Assembly: GCA_016716405.1 (NCBI GenBank)
Contig: JADJWK010000002.1
Span: 992,001 to 1,056,000, forward strand
Source: Candidatus Melainabacteria bacterium
GTDB lineage: Bacteria > Cyanobacteriota > Vampirovibrionia > Obscuribacterales > Obscuribacteraceae
Direction: 5' to 3'
DNA: 64,000 nt
In this document: one piece after another, positions 18,452 to 26,588 of the stretch
Numbering within the stretch: the stretch's first letter is position 1
How the letters are laid out: each line of letters opens with the position of its first letter
The notes under the pieces: generated by a model
The model's database searches: none
What the model was told of the DNA's origin: nothing
The model's input: only the letters and a program-made list of their open reading frames with translations
Position numbers and translations under genes: made by a program

Positions 18452-18489
18452 ATCCGGATATAAATCGCAATATTGCGATTTTTCCGGAT
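18452..18489. terminator. Large imperfect palindrome, likely terminator of the 8772-18446 run
   Basis: ATCCGGA (18452-18458), AAATCGCAAT (18462-18471), ATTGCGATTT (18472-18481) and TCCGGAT (18483-18489) form two nested inverted repeats, the inner 20 bp perfect. It starts 5 bp after the antiporter stop. The inner stem is AT-rich and only a short T-run follows, so it may be an imperfect intrinsic terminator or a dyad operator upstream of the 18553 gene. Confidence 0.55.
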
Positions 18490-18552
18490 GCGAAGAATAT
18501 TTTTTTGCATGGCTATACTTGTATCAGATGAAGATGATTACTCAGGAGATCG

Positions 18553-18972
18553 ATGATGGTACGTGTTCTATTGATCGCGATGGCAATGGCAGTGCTGACC
18601 GTGATTTACGGCTGTCCGGCGGGCATCGCCCAGGGCAAGGGCTCGGGAACCAATCAAGCTGCTTATCAGGGCTATATCTCCAGGCTGCGTCAGAAGTTCG
18701 ACGACAACTGGTTTGTCCCGGACGGGAACAATAAAGTAACCATAACCAGTACCCTCGACACCGACGGGACAGTCTCCGATATCGCCACCGCCAGCCAGCC
18801 TCAGTCCGAGCCGGCTGAGATGGCCGCCAATGAGGCTTTCGTCAAGGCGCAGCCTTTCGAAGCTCTGCCTGGTGGCAAAAAAGTCAAGCTCACTGCCGTT
18901 TTTCAGTCGGCCTCGACCCAGCATGGCGATGGATCCCGGCATATCAATATCACCCTCGACCCGATCAAATGA
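18553..18972 (+). CDS. Exported TonB/TolA C-terminal-domain-like protein
   Basis: A 139-residue protein with a hydrophobic N-terminus (about 1-26, a signal peptide). The mature part matches the TonB/TolA C-terminal layout: YISRLRQKFDDNWFVP, VTITSTLDTDGTVSDI, a helix AEMAANEAFVKAQPFEALP and a final strand VKLTAVFQS. Unlike TonB it has no proline-rich spanning region, so it is a small periplasmic domain. The start is one of two adjacent ATGs (18553 or 18556) behind an AGGAG. A TATACT at 18514-18519 may be its -10. It overlaps the next start by ATGA. Confidence 0.7.
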   Translation: MMVRVLLIAMAMAVLTVIYGCPAGIAQGKGSGTNQAAYQGYISRLRQKFDDNWFVPDGNNKVTITSTLDTDGTVSDIATASQPQSEPAEMAANEAFVKAQPFEALPGGKKVKLTAVFQSASTQHGDGSRHINITLDPIK

Positions 18973-20534
18973 ACATCTTCAGGCGAATCAGGAAGGAGTC
19001 CTCCGGGGGCAGGCGCGATCCGCGTTTCGCCGGAACCTGGTACGAGGCCAATGAGACCAGGCTGAACGAGCAACTCGACGGCTTTTTTGCCGACGCTCGC
19101 CTGCGCCTGGAGGAGAGCCCCACCGATTCGATCTTCAAAGACAATCCCGAGCCCGAGGGCGGCATCCTGGCCATGGTGGTGCCTCATGCCGGCTACATGT
19201 ATTCCGGCTCCACCGCCGCCTACGCTTATGAGTTCGCCAGGGCGGCCAAGACCGAAGGGTTGAGCCGGGTTTTTCTGATGGGCCCGAGCCATTATGCCGG
19301 TTTCGTGGGAGTGGCATTGTCTTCCGACCGGATTTTCGGAACCCCCCTGGGTGATTTGAAGGTCGATCAGGAGGTGGTGCAGGCGCTTTCTGGCTATCCG
19401 CTTTTTCAAACAATGGAAGACGTGCATCTACAGGAGCATTCCCTGGAGCTGCAGCTATCCTTCATCAGGCATGCCTTCGGGGCCGTCAGCATCGTCCCTC
19501 TGATCGTCGGGGCTCTGCGCGATCCCGCCGATGTAAGGCTGGTGGGGCAGATAATCAGGACCTTTATCGGACCGGAAGATATCGTGGTGGTGAGCTCTGA
19601 CTTCACTCATTTCGGACCGAGATACGATTATGTGCCTTTCGATCGCGATATCCCGAACCGGGTCAGGCAGCTGGACGAGGATGCTTTCGGCTATCTCAGG
19701 GACAATGATCTCACCGGTTTTATCGAATTCCACGATCGCACACGCTGCACCATATGCGGTTACTATCCCTGCGCCGTCCTTCTTTCCATGCTCCCTGACG
19801 ATGCCCGGGCGAGCCTTCTGCGCTACCGGACGTCCCGGGATACCGGTCAGGAGCAGGGAAGCAATTCGGTTTCTTATCTGGCCCTGGCTTTCACCAGCCG
19901 CAGTTGCCAGGACGGTTGGCCGGAAAGGACCCTGCCATGTCTCGATGAGCTCCTGGAGGAAGCGGACCGGCAGGCTCTTTTGCGGCTGGCTCGTCTTACT
20001 CTCGCTAGTTTCGTCGAGGAGGGTGAAATCCCCGACCGCGAGACTGCGGAGGGCTGGGGCATCGAGATTACCGATAATCTGGAGCGACCCCTGGGCGCCT
20101 TCGTGACCCTGTTCAAGAAAGGCAGCCGGAGCAAGGAGTTGCGCGGATGTATCGGCTATATCTGGCCGATCAAGCCTCTTTTCGAGGCGGTAATCGACAA
20201 TACCGTGGGCGCCGCCTCGAAGGATCACCGGTTCGACAGAGTGAAAGGCGATGAGCTCGGTGATATCGAGATCGAGATCAGTGTGCTTACGCCGCCCCGG
20301 CGAATCGCTTCCGAAAACGAGATCGAGCTTGGCCGGCATGGAATTGTTCTCCATATCGGCAACAGCCAGTCTGTCTTCCTTCCCCACGTGGCTCCCGAGT
20401 TCGGCTGGACCCTGAGCCAGACCCTGGACCAGCTCTGTCTCAAGGCAGGCTATCCAGCTGGCTCCTGGAGCGGGTCGGAGCGGGACCGGGTTCGATTCGA
20501 GGTCTTCGAATCGGTCATGTTCGAAGAGAATTGA
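18969..20534 (+). CDS. MEMO1-AMMECR1 fusion protein (AmmeMemoRadiSam proteins B and A)
   Basis: A 521-residue fusion. Residues about 15-300 are MEMO-like: RRDPRFAGTWYEAN, MVVPHAGYMYSGSTAAYAYE, GPSHYAGF and VVSSDFTHFGPRYDY are the metal-binding/active-site segments of the class III dioxygenase-like fold. Residues about 330-521 are AMMECR1-like: ELRGCIGYIWPIKPLFEAVIDNTVGAASKDHRF and VSVLTPPRRI-type strands. In many genomes these are separate genes beside a radical SAM gene; no such gene occurs here. The biochemical function is not established. Coupled by ATGA to the TonB-C-like gene. Cytoplasmic. Confidence 0.92.
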   Translation: MNIFRRIRKESSGGRRDPRFAGTWYEANETRLNEQLDGFFADARLRLEESPTDSIFKDNPEPEGGILAMVVPHAGYMYSGSTAAYAYEFARAAKTEGLSRVFLMGPSHYAGFVGVALSSDRIFGTPLGDLKVDQEVVQALSGYPLFQTMEDVHLQEHSLELQLSFIRHAFGAVSIVPLIVGALRDPADVRLVGQIIRTFIGPEDIVVVSSDFTHFGPRYDYVPFDRDIPNRVRQLDEDAFGYLRDNDLTGFIEFHDRTRCTICGYYPCAVLLSMLPDDARASLLRYRTSRDTGQEQGSNSVSYLALAFTSRSCQDGWPERTLPCLDELLEEADRQALLRLARLTLASFVEEGEIPDRETAEGWGIEITDNLERPLGAFVTLFKKGSRSKELRGCIGYIWPIKPLFEAVIDNTVGAASKDHRFDRVKGDELGDIEIEISVLTPPRRIASENEIELGRHGIVLHIGNSQSVFLPHVAPEFGWTLSQTLDQLCLKAGYPAGSWSGSERDRVRFEVFESVMFEEN

Positions 20535-20537
20535 GGA

Positions 20538-21140
20538 TCAGATTAGTGAGAGCAGGATGGCGTAGAGGGTCACCTGCACCGCTGCGAACATGAGAAAGAT
20601 GACAGTGTGGTCCCGGCGGGTGATGCGGGCCAGCTCAGCCTCGATGCTGGGGATTACTTTGGTCTCGTTACCTTTGTCCAGAAGATAGCCGGGGACCATC
20701 AAGCGCGGATTGGAGCCCCAGAGCCCGTAGGAGAAGAGCTCGTCCGATTTTGTGTCGATCACCGCCAGTTTCAGCCCCGGAATCGAGAACTTCTGGCACT
20801 GGCTCCTCAAAACCTCGGCCAGCTCGGGATTGGATTTGGCCACCTCTTCCAGAGCCATGAAACGGGCTTTCAGATAGCGGCGCTCGGCCCAGTCGAGAAT
20901 GAGAGGAAGGAGCATTATAAATAGAACGTTCCAGCACAATATCAGACCACCGGCGCCCCTGGTTCCCAGCTCTTTCACGGCTACGAAGTGGGTGACCAGG
21001 AGGGTGAGAGCCACTCCCAGGAGAAATGTGGCAAGATAATACGCTCTTAGAATGCGGGACGGTGTCATGACTCTAAGCCCTCTTGCAGTGAGGGAGGTTT
21101 CTGGTGTGCTGGGATCATTGTTCCCTGAGAGATCTCTCAT
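20538..21140 (-). CDS. M48-peptidase-like membrane protein without the zinc site
   Basis: A 200-residue protein with two N-terminal transmembrane helices (about 33-51 and 63-83) and one at the C-terminus (about 178-199). The middle follows the HtpX/M48 pattern: LRSQCQKFSIPGLKLAVIDTKSDELFSYGLWGSNPRLMVPG. Where M48 has HExxH, it reads AELAR (about 168-172), followed by ITRRDH, so the metal ligands are lost. The open frame ends soon after, so a C-terminal half is also missing. Function unknown. An alternative start is the ATG at 21068 with a GAGG. It is convergent, 3 bp away, with the MEMO-AMMECR1 gene. Confidence 0.6.
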   Translation of the reverse strand: MRDLSGNNDPSTPETSLTARGLRVMTPSRILRAYYLATFLLGVALTLLVTHFVAVKELGTRGAGGLILCWNVLFIMLLPLILDWAERRYLKARFMALEEVAKSNPELAEVLRSQCQKFSIPGLKLAVIDTKSDELFSYGLWGSNPRLMVPGYLLDKGNETKVIPSIEAELARITRRDHTVIFLMFAAVQVTLYAILLSLI

Positions 21141-21159
21141 TTAACGTCCGACAAACCTG

Positions 21160-21193
21160 TTGACAACCTGCTTTTTTCGTAATTCTGTAGAAT
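21160..21193 (+). promoter_or_regulatory. Candidate promoter, probably leaderless, for the GS-like gene
   Basis: TTGACA (21160-21165) lies upstream of TAGAAT (21188-21193), which is 7 nt before the ATG at 21201. The spacing of 22 bp is too long for a standard pair, so the -35 may be unrelated. There is no Shine-Dalgarno. The -10 position predicts that transcription begins at or near the start codon. Confidence 0.35.
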
Positions 21194-21200
21194 TAGACCG

Positions 21201-22565
21201 ATGACCAATACTTCTACGGCTCAGAAAGTTATCGAGACAGGCAGCCGCTACGGCGTCAACCTGGTCCGGTTCCTCTATACCGATTTATCCGGTCTGGTGC
21301 GGGGCAAAGCCAGCTCGCTTTCCACTCTGCCCGGCCGGCTCGAGAGCGGCATCGGTCTGGTGAAGGGCATGATGGCGATGAACTGTCTCGACAAGCTGCA
21401 AAGTGATACCGGGTTCGGTGCTACCGGCGAGATCCGCCTGGTGCCCGATCTGGAGACTTTCGCGGTGCTACCATATGTGGAGTCATCAGCCTCGTTCTTC
21501 TGCGACATGATCCAGCTCGACCGCAGTCCCTGGGAGCTATGCCCCCGAGAGCTTCTGCGCAGGCAGGTCCGCGACGCCGCCAAGCTCGGCTATACGGTCC
21601 AGGCGGCTTTCGAGCCGGAGTTCTTGATCTCCACCAGGTGTGAGGCGGGCGAGTCGCGGGAATGGAAACCAATCGATACCAGCGTCTGCTTCGGCACCGA
21701 CGGGATGAATCGGGCGGACCGCTTCTTCGCCACTCTGGTGGAGTATCTCAAGCGTCAGGGAGTGACGGTGGAGCAATATTATCCTGAGCTCGGTCACGGA
21801 CAGCACGAGGTCAGTGTCGCCTACGCCCCCGCCATGCAGGCCTGCGACCGTTATCTGCTGGTCCGGGAGACGCTCAAGGGTCTGGCTCTCAATCAGGGTC
21901 TCGAGCTCACCATGGCTCCCAAGCCCTTCGAGGAGCAGCCGGGCAACGGCTGCCACCTGCATCTCAGTCTCTGGAACCGGGATATGACCGAAAATGTCAT
22001 GTTCGACCAGCGCGGCGGTCTGAGCAGGACGGCACTCTCTTTCATCGCCGGGATCGTCAAGCACCTGCCCGCTCTCGTTTCCTTCACCTGTCCCTCGGCG
22101 AACTCATTCAGGCGGCTGAAGCCCAAGAGCTGGAGCTCTGCCTATGCCTGCTGGGGTTACGACAACCGCGAGGCGGCGGTGCGTGTTCCCTCCGTCTACT
22201 GGGGCAACGAGAAGAACAGCACCAATATCGAGATCAAGTGCGTGGACAATACCATCAATCCCTATCTCGCCCTTTCCCTGGTGATCGCCTGCGGCATCGA
22301 GGGGATCATGAAAGAGATGAGCCCTCCCCCGGATGTGAGCCTGGATCCGGCGGATCTTTCCGAGGAGGAGCGGCAGGATCTCGGGATCGAGCGCCTGCCA
22401 ACGTCGCTGTCCCGCGCTCTCATCGAGCTCGAGACCGATATCTATTTGATGAAAGTCCTGGGCGAGAAGCTGGCCAATACCTATATCATGGTGAAGTCCT
22501 CCGAGGCGGCGGCCTTCGCCCACGATGTCGAGTTCGAGCTCGCTCAGCACCGTCTGCGGTATTGA
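21201..22565 (+). CDS. Glutamine synthetase-like amide/gamma-glutamyl ligase
   Basis: A 454-residue GS-I-superfamily protein. The N-terminal beta-grasp (VNLVRFLYTDLSGLVRGKA), the metal/glutamate segment AAFEPEFLI, ELGHGQHEVSVAYAP, catalytic KPFEEQPGNGCHLHLSLW, and NSFRRLKPKSWSS with REAAVRVP are present in GS order. The stop leaves a normal length. The variant sequences suggest a GS-like enzyme (such as gamma-glutamylpolyamine synthetase or the FluG C-terminal domain) rather than the housekeeping GlnA. It lies 6 bp upstream of an amidohydrolase gene, and the pair mirrors fungal FluG and similar bacterial pairs. Confidence 0.85.
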   Translation: MTNTSTAQKVIETGSRYGVNLVRFLYTDLSGLVRGKASSLSTLPGRLESGIGLVKGMMAMNCLDKLQSDTGFGATGEIRLVPDLETFAVLPYVESSASFFCDMIQLDRSPWELCPRELLRRQVRDAAKLGYTVQAAFEPEFLISTRCEAGESREWKPIDTSVCFGTDGMNRADRFFATLVEYLKRQGVTVEQYYPELGHGQHEVSVAYAPAMQACDRYLLVRETLKGLALNQGLELTMAPKPFEEQPGNGCHLHLSLWNRDMTENVMFDQRGGLSRTALSFIAGIVKHLPALVSFTCPSANSFRRLKPKSWSSAYACWGYDNREAAVRVPSVYWGNEKNSTNIEIKCVDNTINPYLALSLVIACGIEGIMKEMSPPPDVSLDPADLSEEERQDLGIERLPTSLSRALIELETDIYLMKVLGEKLANTYIMVKSSEAAAFAHDVEFELAQHRLRY

Positions 22566-22571
22566 GATGTA

Positions 22572-23678
22572 TTGATGATTGTTATCGACAACCATGCCCA
22601 CGGTCTTCGCCGGGACTTCCTGCTCATGGACGGGCTCGATTTCAGGCGAGCGTTCAGCGAGTCCGCTTCTCTGCGGGTGATCGAGAGGGACGTGCCGGTC
22701 TCGGCGGCATATCGCCGGGCGCTCCGGATACTGGGCTCCAGATTCGGTGTCGATGACGCTGACTCTTGCGAGGAGAAGTATCTCGGGCTGCGGCAGAGTC
22801 TCGATCAATCGGAATTCATCAAAGACCTGTTCGACGAGGTGAGCCTGGGCGCCATCCTGGTTGATGACGGTTACGGGGGCCCCGGCTTCGTATCCATGGA
22901 CGAGCTCAGCCGCCTGTGCGGGCGCCCCACCTACCGGGTGCTGCGCCTCGAGAGCCTGTTCGAATCCCCGGGCGGGCATGCATCCGATCTGGATCGGCTG
23001 ATCTCGTCGGTTATCGAAGCGGTCTCCGCACCGGAAGTGGTGGCGCTCAAGACCATTGCCGCCTACCGGGGAGGCTTTCCCATAGAAGATCCCTCTCACG
23101 CTGAGGCGGTTTCCGACCTCGAGCGGCTATACGGGACAGGGGGCGGTCAGGTTCGCATGGCAGGGAGCGCCTGCCACCACTATATGCTGCGCCGGGTCTT
23201 CGAGCACGCCGGCTCAATGGGCCTGCCCGTGCAAGTCCATTGCGGTTTCGGGGACAGCGATCTCGATTTGAGCCGTTGCGATCCGTCGCTTCTGACTGGG
23301 CTCTTCAAAGAATTCCGGAAGACCGATTTCGTGCTCCTCCACTGTTATCCATTCGTGGGCCAGGCCGCCTATCTGACCTCTGTCTACCCCAACATCTATA
23401 TGGACCTCTCCCTGGCGAGCTTTCTTTTGCCCGGTCTTCTCAAGAGGCTCTTCGAGGAAGCCCTGAATGTCGCCCCACCCACCCGGCTGCTTGCCGGCAG
23501 CGACGGGCATACCATTCCCGAGACCCACTATCTGGGGATACTGAATACCAGGAATACCCTGGAGAGGGTCCTGGGCGAGATGGTCGAGGAGGGCATGATG
23601 AGTGCTTCCCAGGCCGAGGAGACGACTGCCTCCATCCTCTTCGGGAACGCCAGGGATCTCTATGACCTGAGAATGTGA
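22572..23678 (+). CDS. Amidohydrolase (FluG N-terminal-domain type)
   Basis: A 368-residue metal-dependent hydrolase. Metal ligands are visible as HxH in IDNHAHGL (about residues 7-9), a lysine in VVALKTIAAYRGGF, histidines in VQVHCGFGD and LLHCYP, and the Asp in AGSDGH. The order fits the amidohydrolase superfamily members fused to glutamine synthetase in FluG. It directly follows the GS-like gene. A joint role such as hydrolysis/ligation of a glutamyl conjugate is inference. Its last 25 bp before the final two to three codons are duplicated 606 bp downstream (second copy 24247-24271), around an inserted gene. Confidence 0.85.
   Translation: MMIVIDNHAHGLRRDFLLMDGLDFRRAFSESASLRVIERDVPVSAAYRRALRILGSRFGVDDADSCEEKYLGLRQSLDQSEFIKDLFDEVSLGAILVDDGYGGPGFVSMDELSRLCGRPTYRVLRLESLFESPGGHASDLDRLISSVIEAVSAPEVVALKTIAAYRGGFPIEDPSHAEAVSDLERLYGTGGGQVRMAGSACHHYMLRRVFEHAGSMGLPVQVHCGFGDSDLDLSRCDPSLLTGLFKEFRKTDFVLLHCYPFVGQAAYLTSVYPNIYMDLSLASFLLPGLLKRLFEEALNVAPPTRLLAGSDGHTIPETHYLGILNTRNTLERVLGEMVEEGMMSASQAEETTASILFGNARDLYDLRM
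23641..23665 (+). repeat. 25-bp direct repeat, copy 1
   Basis: This block, beginning TCGGGAACGCC and ending in TCTATGA, is in the last codons of the amidohydrolase gene. It is exactly repeated at 24247-24271. The two copies bracket the LURP-one-like gene with its ribosome-binding site. Confidence 0.9.
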
Positions 23679-23679
23679 A

Positions 23680-24201
23680 TCAATCTTGCCCTTTCTCAAG
23701 GGATTTGAGCAGGTCAGCGAAGGTGCGGTTGCACACGTTATCAATTGCCAGGCATGCGGCGAGGATGACAATCGAGTGCTCATCATCGAGAATATCAAGG
23801 TCGTATGGAGCAGTAAGCGAGAAGAATCCGGCGGAGACTGACGCTATGATCTCTTTGTCACTAACGAATCGACATTCTCGATCGCTGAAGGAGACATTTA
23901 CGACACAGTTCTTGAGACCTTCAGCATGAAGGTTGAATATAGCGCGGTCCCCGAATAGAACCAACTTCTGTCTGACTTCTGCCAACTTCTTTCGCCGGCT
24001 CGATATTTCGAAAGCCGGCATGAAGGATAACAGTCTCTGGCAGACTTCGGCCTGTTCGACGCCATTCATGTCCACCAGCTTGAGTTTGGTTCCCCAGGAC
24101 AGGAGCGGGCTCTTGACGGTATACAGATCGTTTTCTTCTTCGTCTTTGACCGTGCAGGTCCTCCCGAACGATAAGCTATTGCGCCTCATTGAATATTTCA
24201 C
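23680..24201 (-). CDS. LURP-one/YxjI-family (tubby-like fold) protein
   Basis: A 173-residue protein from GTG at 24201, which has AGGAGA about 8 nt upstream; starting there gives MKYSMRRNSLSFGRTCTVKD, matching the usual beginning of the LURP-one-related family. Further features are YTVKSPLLSWGTKLKLVDMNG and repeated charged strands, consistent with a beta-barrel around a hydrophobic helix (DDEHSIVILAACLAIDNV at the end). The function of bacterial members is unknown; related scramblases bind membranes. Base composition is lower in GC than the neighbours. It sits between two exact 25-bp repeats, which suggests insertion or duplication. Confidence 0.75.
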   Translation of the reverse strand: MKYSMRRNSLSFGRTCTVKDEEENDLYTVKSPLLSWGTKLKLVDMNGVEQAEVCQRLLSFMPAFEISSRRKKLAEVRQKLVLFGDRAIFNLHAEGLKNCVVNVSFSDRECRFVSDKEIIASVSAGFFSLTAPYDLDILDDEHSIVILAACLAIDNVCNRTFADLLKSLEKGQD

Positions 24202-24246
24202 CGGGTCTCTCCTGCTCGGGCGGTCCATCTGAAAGAAGATGCAGTC

Positions 24247-24271
24247 TCGGGAACGCCAGGGATCTCTATGA
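24247..24271 (+). repeat. 25-bp direct repeat, copy 2
   Basis: This is an exact copy of 23641-23665, lying 5 bp before the stop of the WG-repeat gene. Continuing in frame from this copy gives GNARDLYELPIFP and then a stop, a plausible alternative C-terminus of the amidohydrolase. Confidence 0.9.
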
Positions 24272-24276
24272 ATTGC

Positions 24277-25494
24277 CTATCTTTCCATGACGGCTGCCAA
24301 CCCCTCGCTGAAGCTGTTTCCCCATCCAGTGCCTGCTCTTATCCTTTCCCTGCCGTTCTTGTCCAGATAGACGGTTCCCTGATCCGAGAAGGCCCGTGCC
24401 AGTCCGTCACAAAAAGCGGAAATGTGCGAGTATTTCGGCTGCAAAACCCAGTTTCCCTGCCTGTCGATAATGCCGTCCAGGTGATTGTAGTTACCCAGTA
24501 CATCGATTTTCGTCTGGCTGACGATTGCCCGCCCGTCTCGAAAATTTGCAGCAATGTTGTTGCCGGAGATATCGAATGAAGGCTTGATGACTAGCTCTCC
24601 TGATTTGTCTATATAACCATAGGCTGAATTGTTCGGGCTGGAGCCGGTGAAGCGTGGCGCCACCGCCGCGAGCCCTTCGCTGAAAATGCGGGCATCATCA
24701 TACTCGTTTTTCGAAAGGCGTGTGCCGTCCGAACGGATGTAATGCATCTTTCTTGATCTATCGTAATGCGCATTCGTGGCCAGGAAAATTTCCTCGGCAA
24801 AATCGACGCCGTGTCGGCCGGCTGCCAGCACGGTTTTTCCCGTCCTGTCGATAAAAATCGTCTGTTGCGGAGTTTGTCGGTCTGTGAGCCGCTCGACTCT
24901 TGCGATACCTTGATGAAAGGGATTAGCGGCTGCGTATTCCGGCTCAATCACGAACTGGCCTGTCTTATCTATGAAGCCGAACAACCCGTTCTTCTCGGCG
25001 ACTGCAAGACCTTCGCTGAACTCGTATCTTTCGAGCAGCCCCTGGGAAAAATCCCAGTCGGGATTGTTGTTGCGCGCAGCGGAGGCATGAGCAGGAAAAT
25101 CGAATCGGACTGCAATGACTTCTTTCCCGGTTTTGTCGATATAACCGTACTTGATGCCGGTCCTGACCAGAGCGAGGCCTTCGCTGAATGTTCCGGCATT
25201 GTCATACTTCGCCGGCAGGGCAAATTTGCCGGTCCTGTCGATGAATCCCCACTTGTTCCCGAGTCGAACAGCGCAAAGTCCTTCGCTGAAGTTCTTGAAC
25301 ACTTTGTGCGAAAGTGGCATGCAACCACCATATTGATCTCTCAGAACGTCATCGAATTGTGGCTCGATCACCAGGGCTCCTGTCCTGTCGATGAAACCCC
25401 ACTTCTTGTGAGGCATCGCTTCGAACATCGACTGGCAGCCGGCTAAGGCAACAGTCGCCAGGATAAGTGCGATGAGCTGCAGCATGTGATGCAC
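24277..25494 (-). CDS. WG-repeat lipoprotein
   Basis: A 405-residue protein with a lipoprotein signal (VALAGC, Cys about 20). The mature protein is a series of about eight or nine WG-type repeats, for example KWGFIDRTGALVIEPQFDD, NKWGFIDRTGKFALPAKYDN and YGYIDKSGELVIKPSFD, each with a WGFIDxxG core followed by FSEGLAxV. Such repeats form beta-rich binding scaffolds; the ligand is unknown. The Cys anchors it in the outer or inner membrane. GC is lower than in the flanking metabolic genes. It is convergent with the inserted-looking region at 23641-24271. Confidence 0.88.
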   Translation of the reverse strand: MHHMLQLIALILATVALAGCQSMFEAMPHKKWGFIDRTGALVIEPQFDDVLRDQYGGCMPLSHKVFKNFSEGLCAVRLGNKWGFIDRTGKFALPAKYDNAGTFSEGLALVRTGIKYGYIDKTGKEVIAVRFDFPAHASAARNNNPDWDFSQGLLERYEFSEGLAVAEKNGLFGFIDKTGQFVIEPEYAAANPFHQGIARVERLTDRQTPQQTIFIDRTGKTVLAAGRHGVDFAEEIFLATNAHYDRSRKMHYIRSDGTRLSKNEYDDARIFSEGLAAVAPRFTGSSPNNSAYGYIDKSGELVIKPSFDISGNNIAANFRDGRAIVSQTKIDVLGNYNHLDGIIDRQGNWVLQPKYSHISAFCDGLARAFSDQGTVYLDKNGRERIRAGTGWGNSFSEGLAAVMER

Positions 25495-25519
25495 ACGAAG
25501 TCCGGGCGTCGCACCGGAT

Positions 25520-26584
25520 CTACATTAGCGCTTGCATGATTTTGTCCATAGACTCTTTCGGAGGTCTCAGGTCTTTCTGCTGCAGGCTAGCGAGGGGCTC
25601 GTCCACCATATTCTTGACGCTGGAGAAATCACGCAGCTCTTTGTCGATATAGAGCAGGCCGGTCAGCAGGGTACCGTCCCTGTGCGACTGGTGGATGGCC
25701 CTGTCGGCTGCGAAGCGGTCGGTGGGATCGTAATCGCGATCGATTTTCTTGAGCTGCAGTACCGAGCCGTCATGGAGTTGGACGTCACGGACGGTTCCTT
25801 CTTCGTAATCGACGGTGATCTGCTCGTAGAACGGGATATAGTCCAGACCGTGCAGGGGAGTATCGATTTCTTTGGCTGTCTTGTAGCTCTTGGTGGAGCC
25901 GGCGTGGTTGTTGAAGGTGACGCAGGGGCTGATCACGTCGAGCACTGCGGTGCCGCGGTGGGAGACCGCCGCCTTGAGCAGGGTGACCAGCTGGCGCGGA
26001 TCGCCGGCGAAAGAGCGGGCCACGAATCCGCAGCCCAGCTCGATGGCCAGACCGCAGAGGTCGATGGCGGTGAGCTCGTTGACGGTGCCGTCCTTGAGCT
26101 TGCTGCCACGATCGGCGGTGGCGGAGAACTGTCCCTTGGTGAGACCGTAGACGCCGTTGTTCTCGATGATATAGACCACCGGGACATTGCGCCTGATCAG
26201 ATGACCGAATTGCCCGAGACCGATGCTGGCGGTGTCGCCGTCCCCGCTCACACCCAGGAGGATCAGCTTCTTGTTGGCCATATGGGCACCGGTGGCGATG
26301 GAGGGCATACGCCCGTGCACCGAGTTGAAGCCGTGGGAGCGGGAGAGGAAGTAAGCCGGGGTCTTGCTCGAGCAGCCGATGCCGGAGAGTTTCACCACCT
26401 GGTGGGGCTCGATGGAGAGCTCCCAGAAGGCTTTGATGATCTGGCTGGTGATGGCGTCGTGACCGCAGCCGTCGCAGAGAGTCGAGGGCGAGCCTTTGTA
26501 GTCGGCCAGGGTCAGCCCGAGCTTATTGGTCTGGGGTTGCCGGGCCGGGGGGGTGGGCTGGGATGTCTGGGATGCTTGAGTCAT
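25520..26584 (-). CDS. korB: 2-oxoacid:ferredoxin oxidoreductase, beta subunit
   Basis: A 354-residue ThDP-binding subunit from the ATG at 26584 (GGAGAA about 9 nt upstream; a longer form from 26608 is less likely). The N-terminal Cys motif reads CDGCGHDAI, the ThDP signature GVSGDGDTASIGLGQFGHLIRRNVPVVYIIENNG is intact (GDGD...NN), and SGIGCSSKTPAYF marks the KorB-type active-site region. The start lies 5 nt after the korA stop. With KorA it would oxidise 2-oxoglutarate or another 2-oxoacid with CoA, reducing ferredoxin and releasing CO2. The 2-oxoglutarate assignment is family-level inference. Confidence 0.92.
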   Translation of the reverse strand: MTQASQTSQPTPPARQPQTNKLGLTLADYKGSPSTLCDGCGHDAITSQIIKAFWELSIEPHQVVKLSGIGCSSKTPAYFLSRSHGFNSVHGRMPSIATGAHMANKKLILLGVSGDGDTASIGLGQFGHLIRRNVPVVYIIENNGVYGLTKGQFSATADRGSKLKDGTVNELTAIDLCGLAIELGCGFVARSFAGDPRQLVTLLKAAVSHRGTAVLDVISPCVTFNNHAGSTKSYKTAKEIDTPLHGLDYIPFYEQITVDYEEGTVRDVQLHDGSVLQLKKIDRDYDPTDRFAADRAIHQSHRDGTLLTGLLYIDKELRDFSSVKNMVDEPLASLQQKDLRPPKESMDKIMQALM

Positions 26585-26588
26585 TTCA

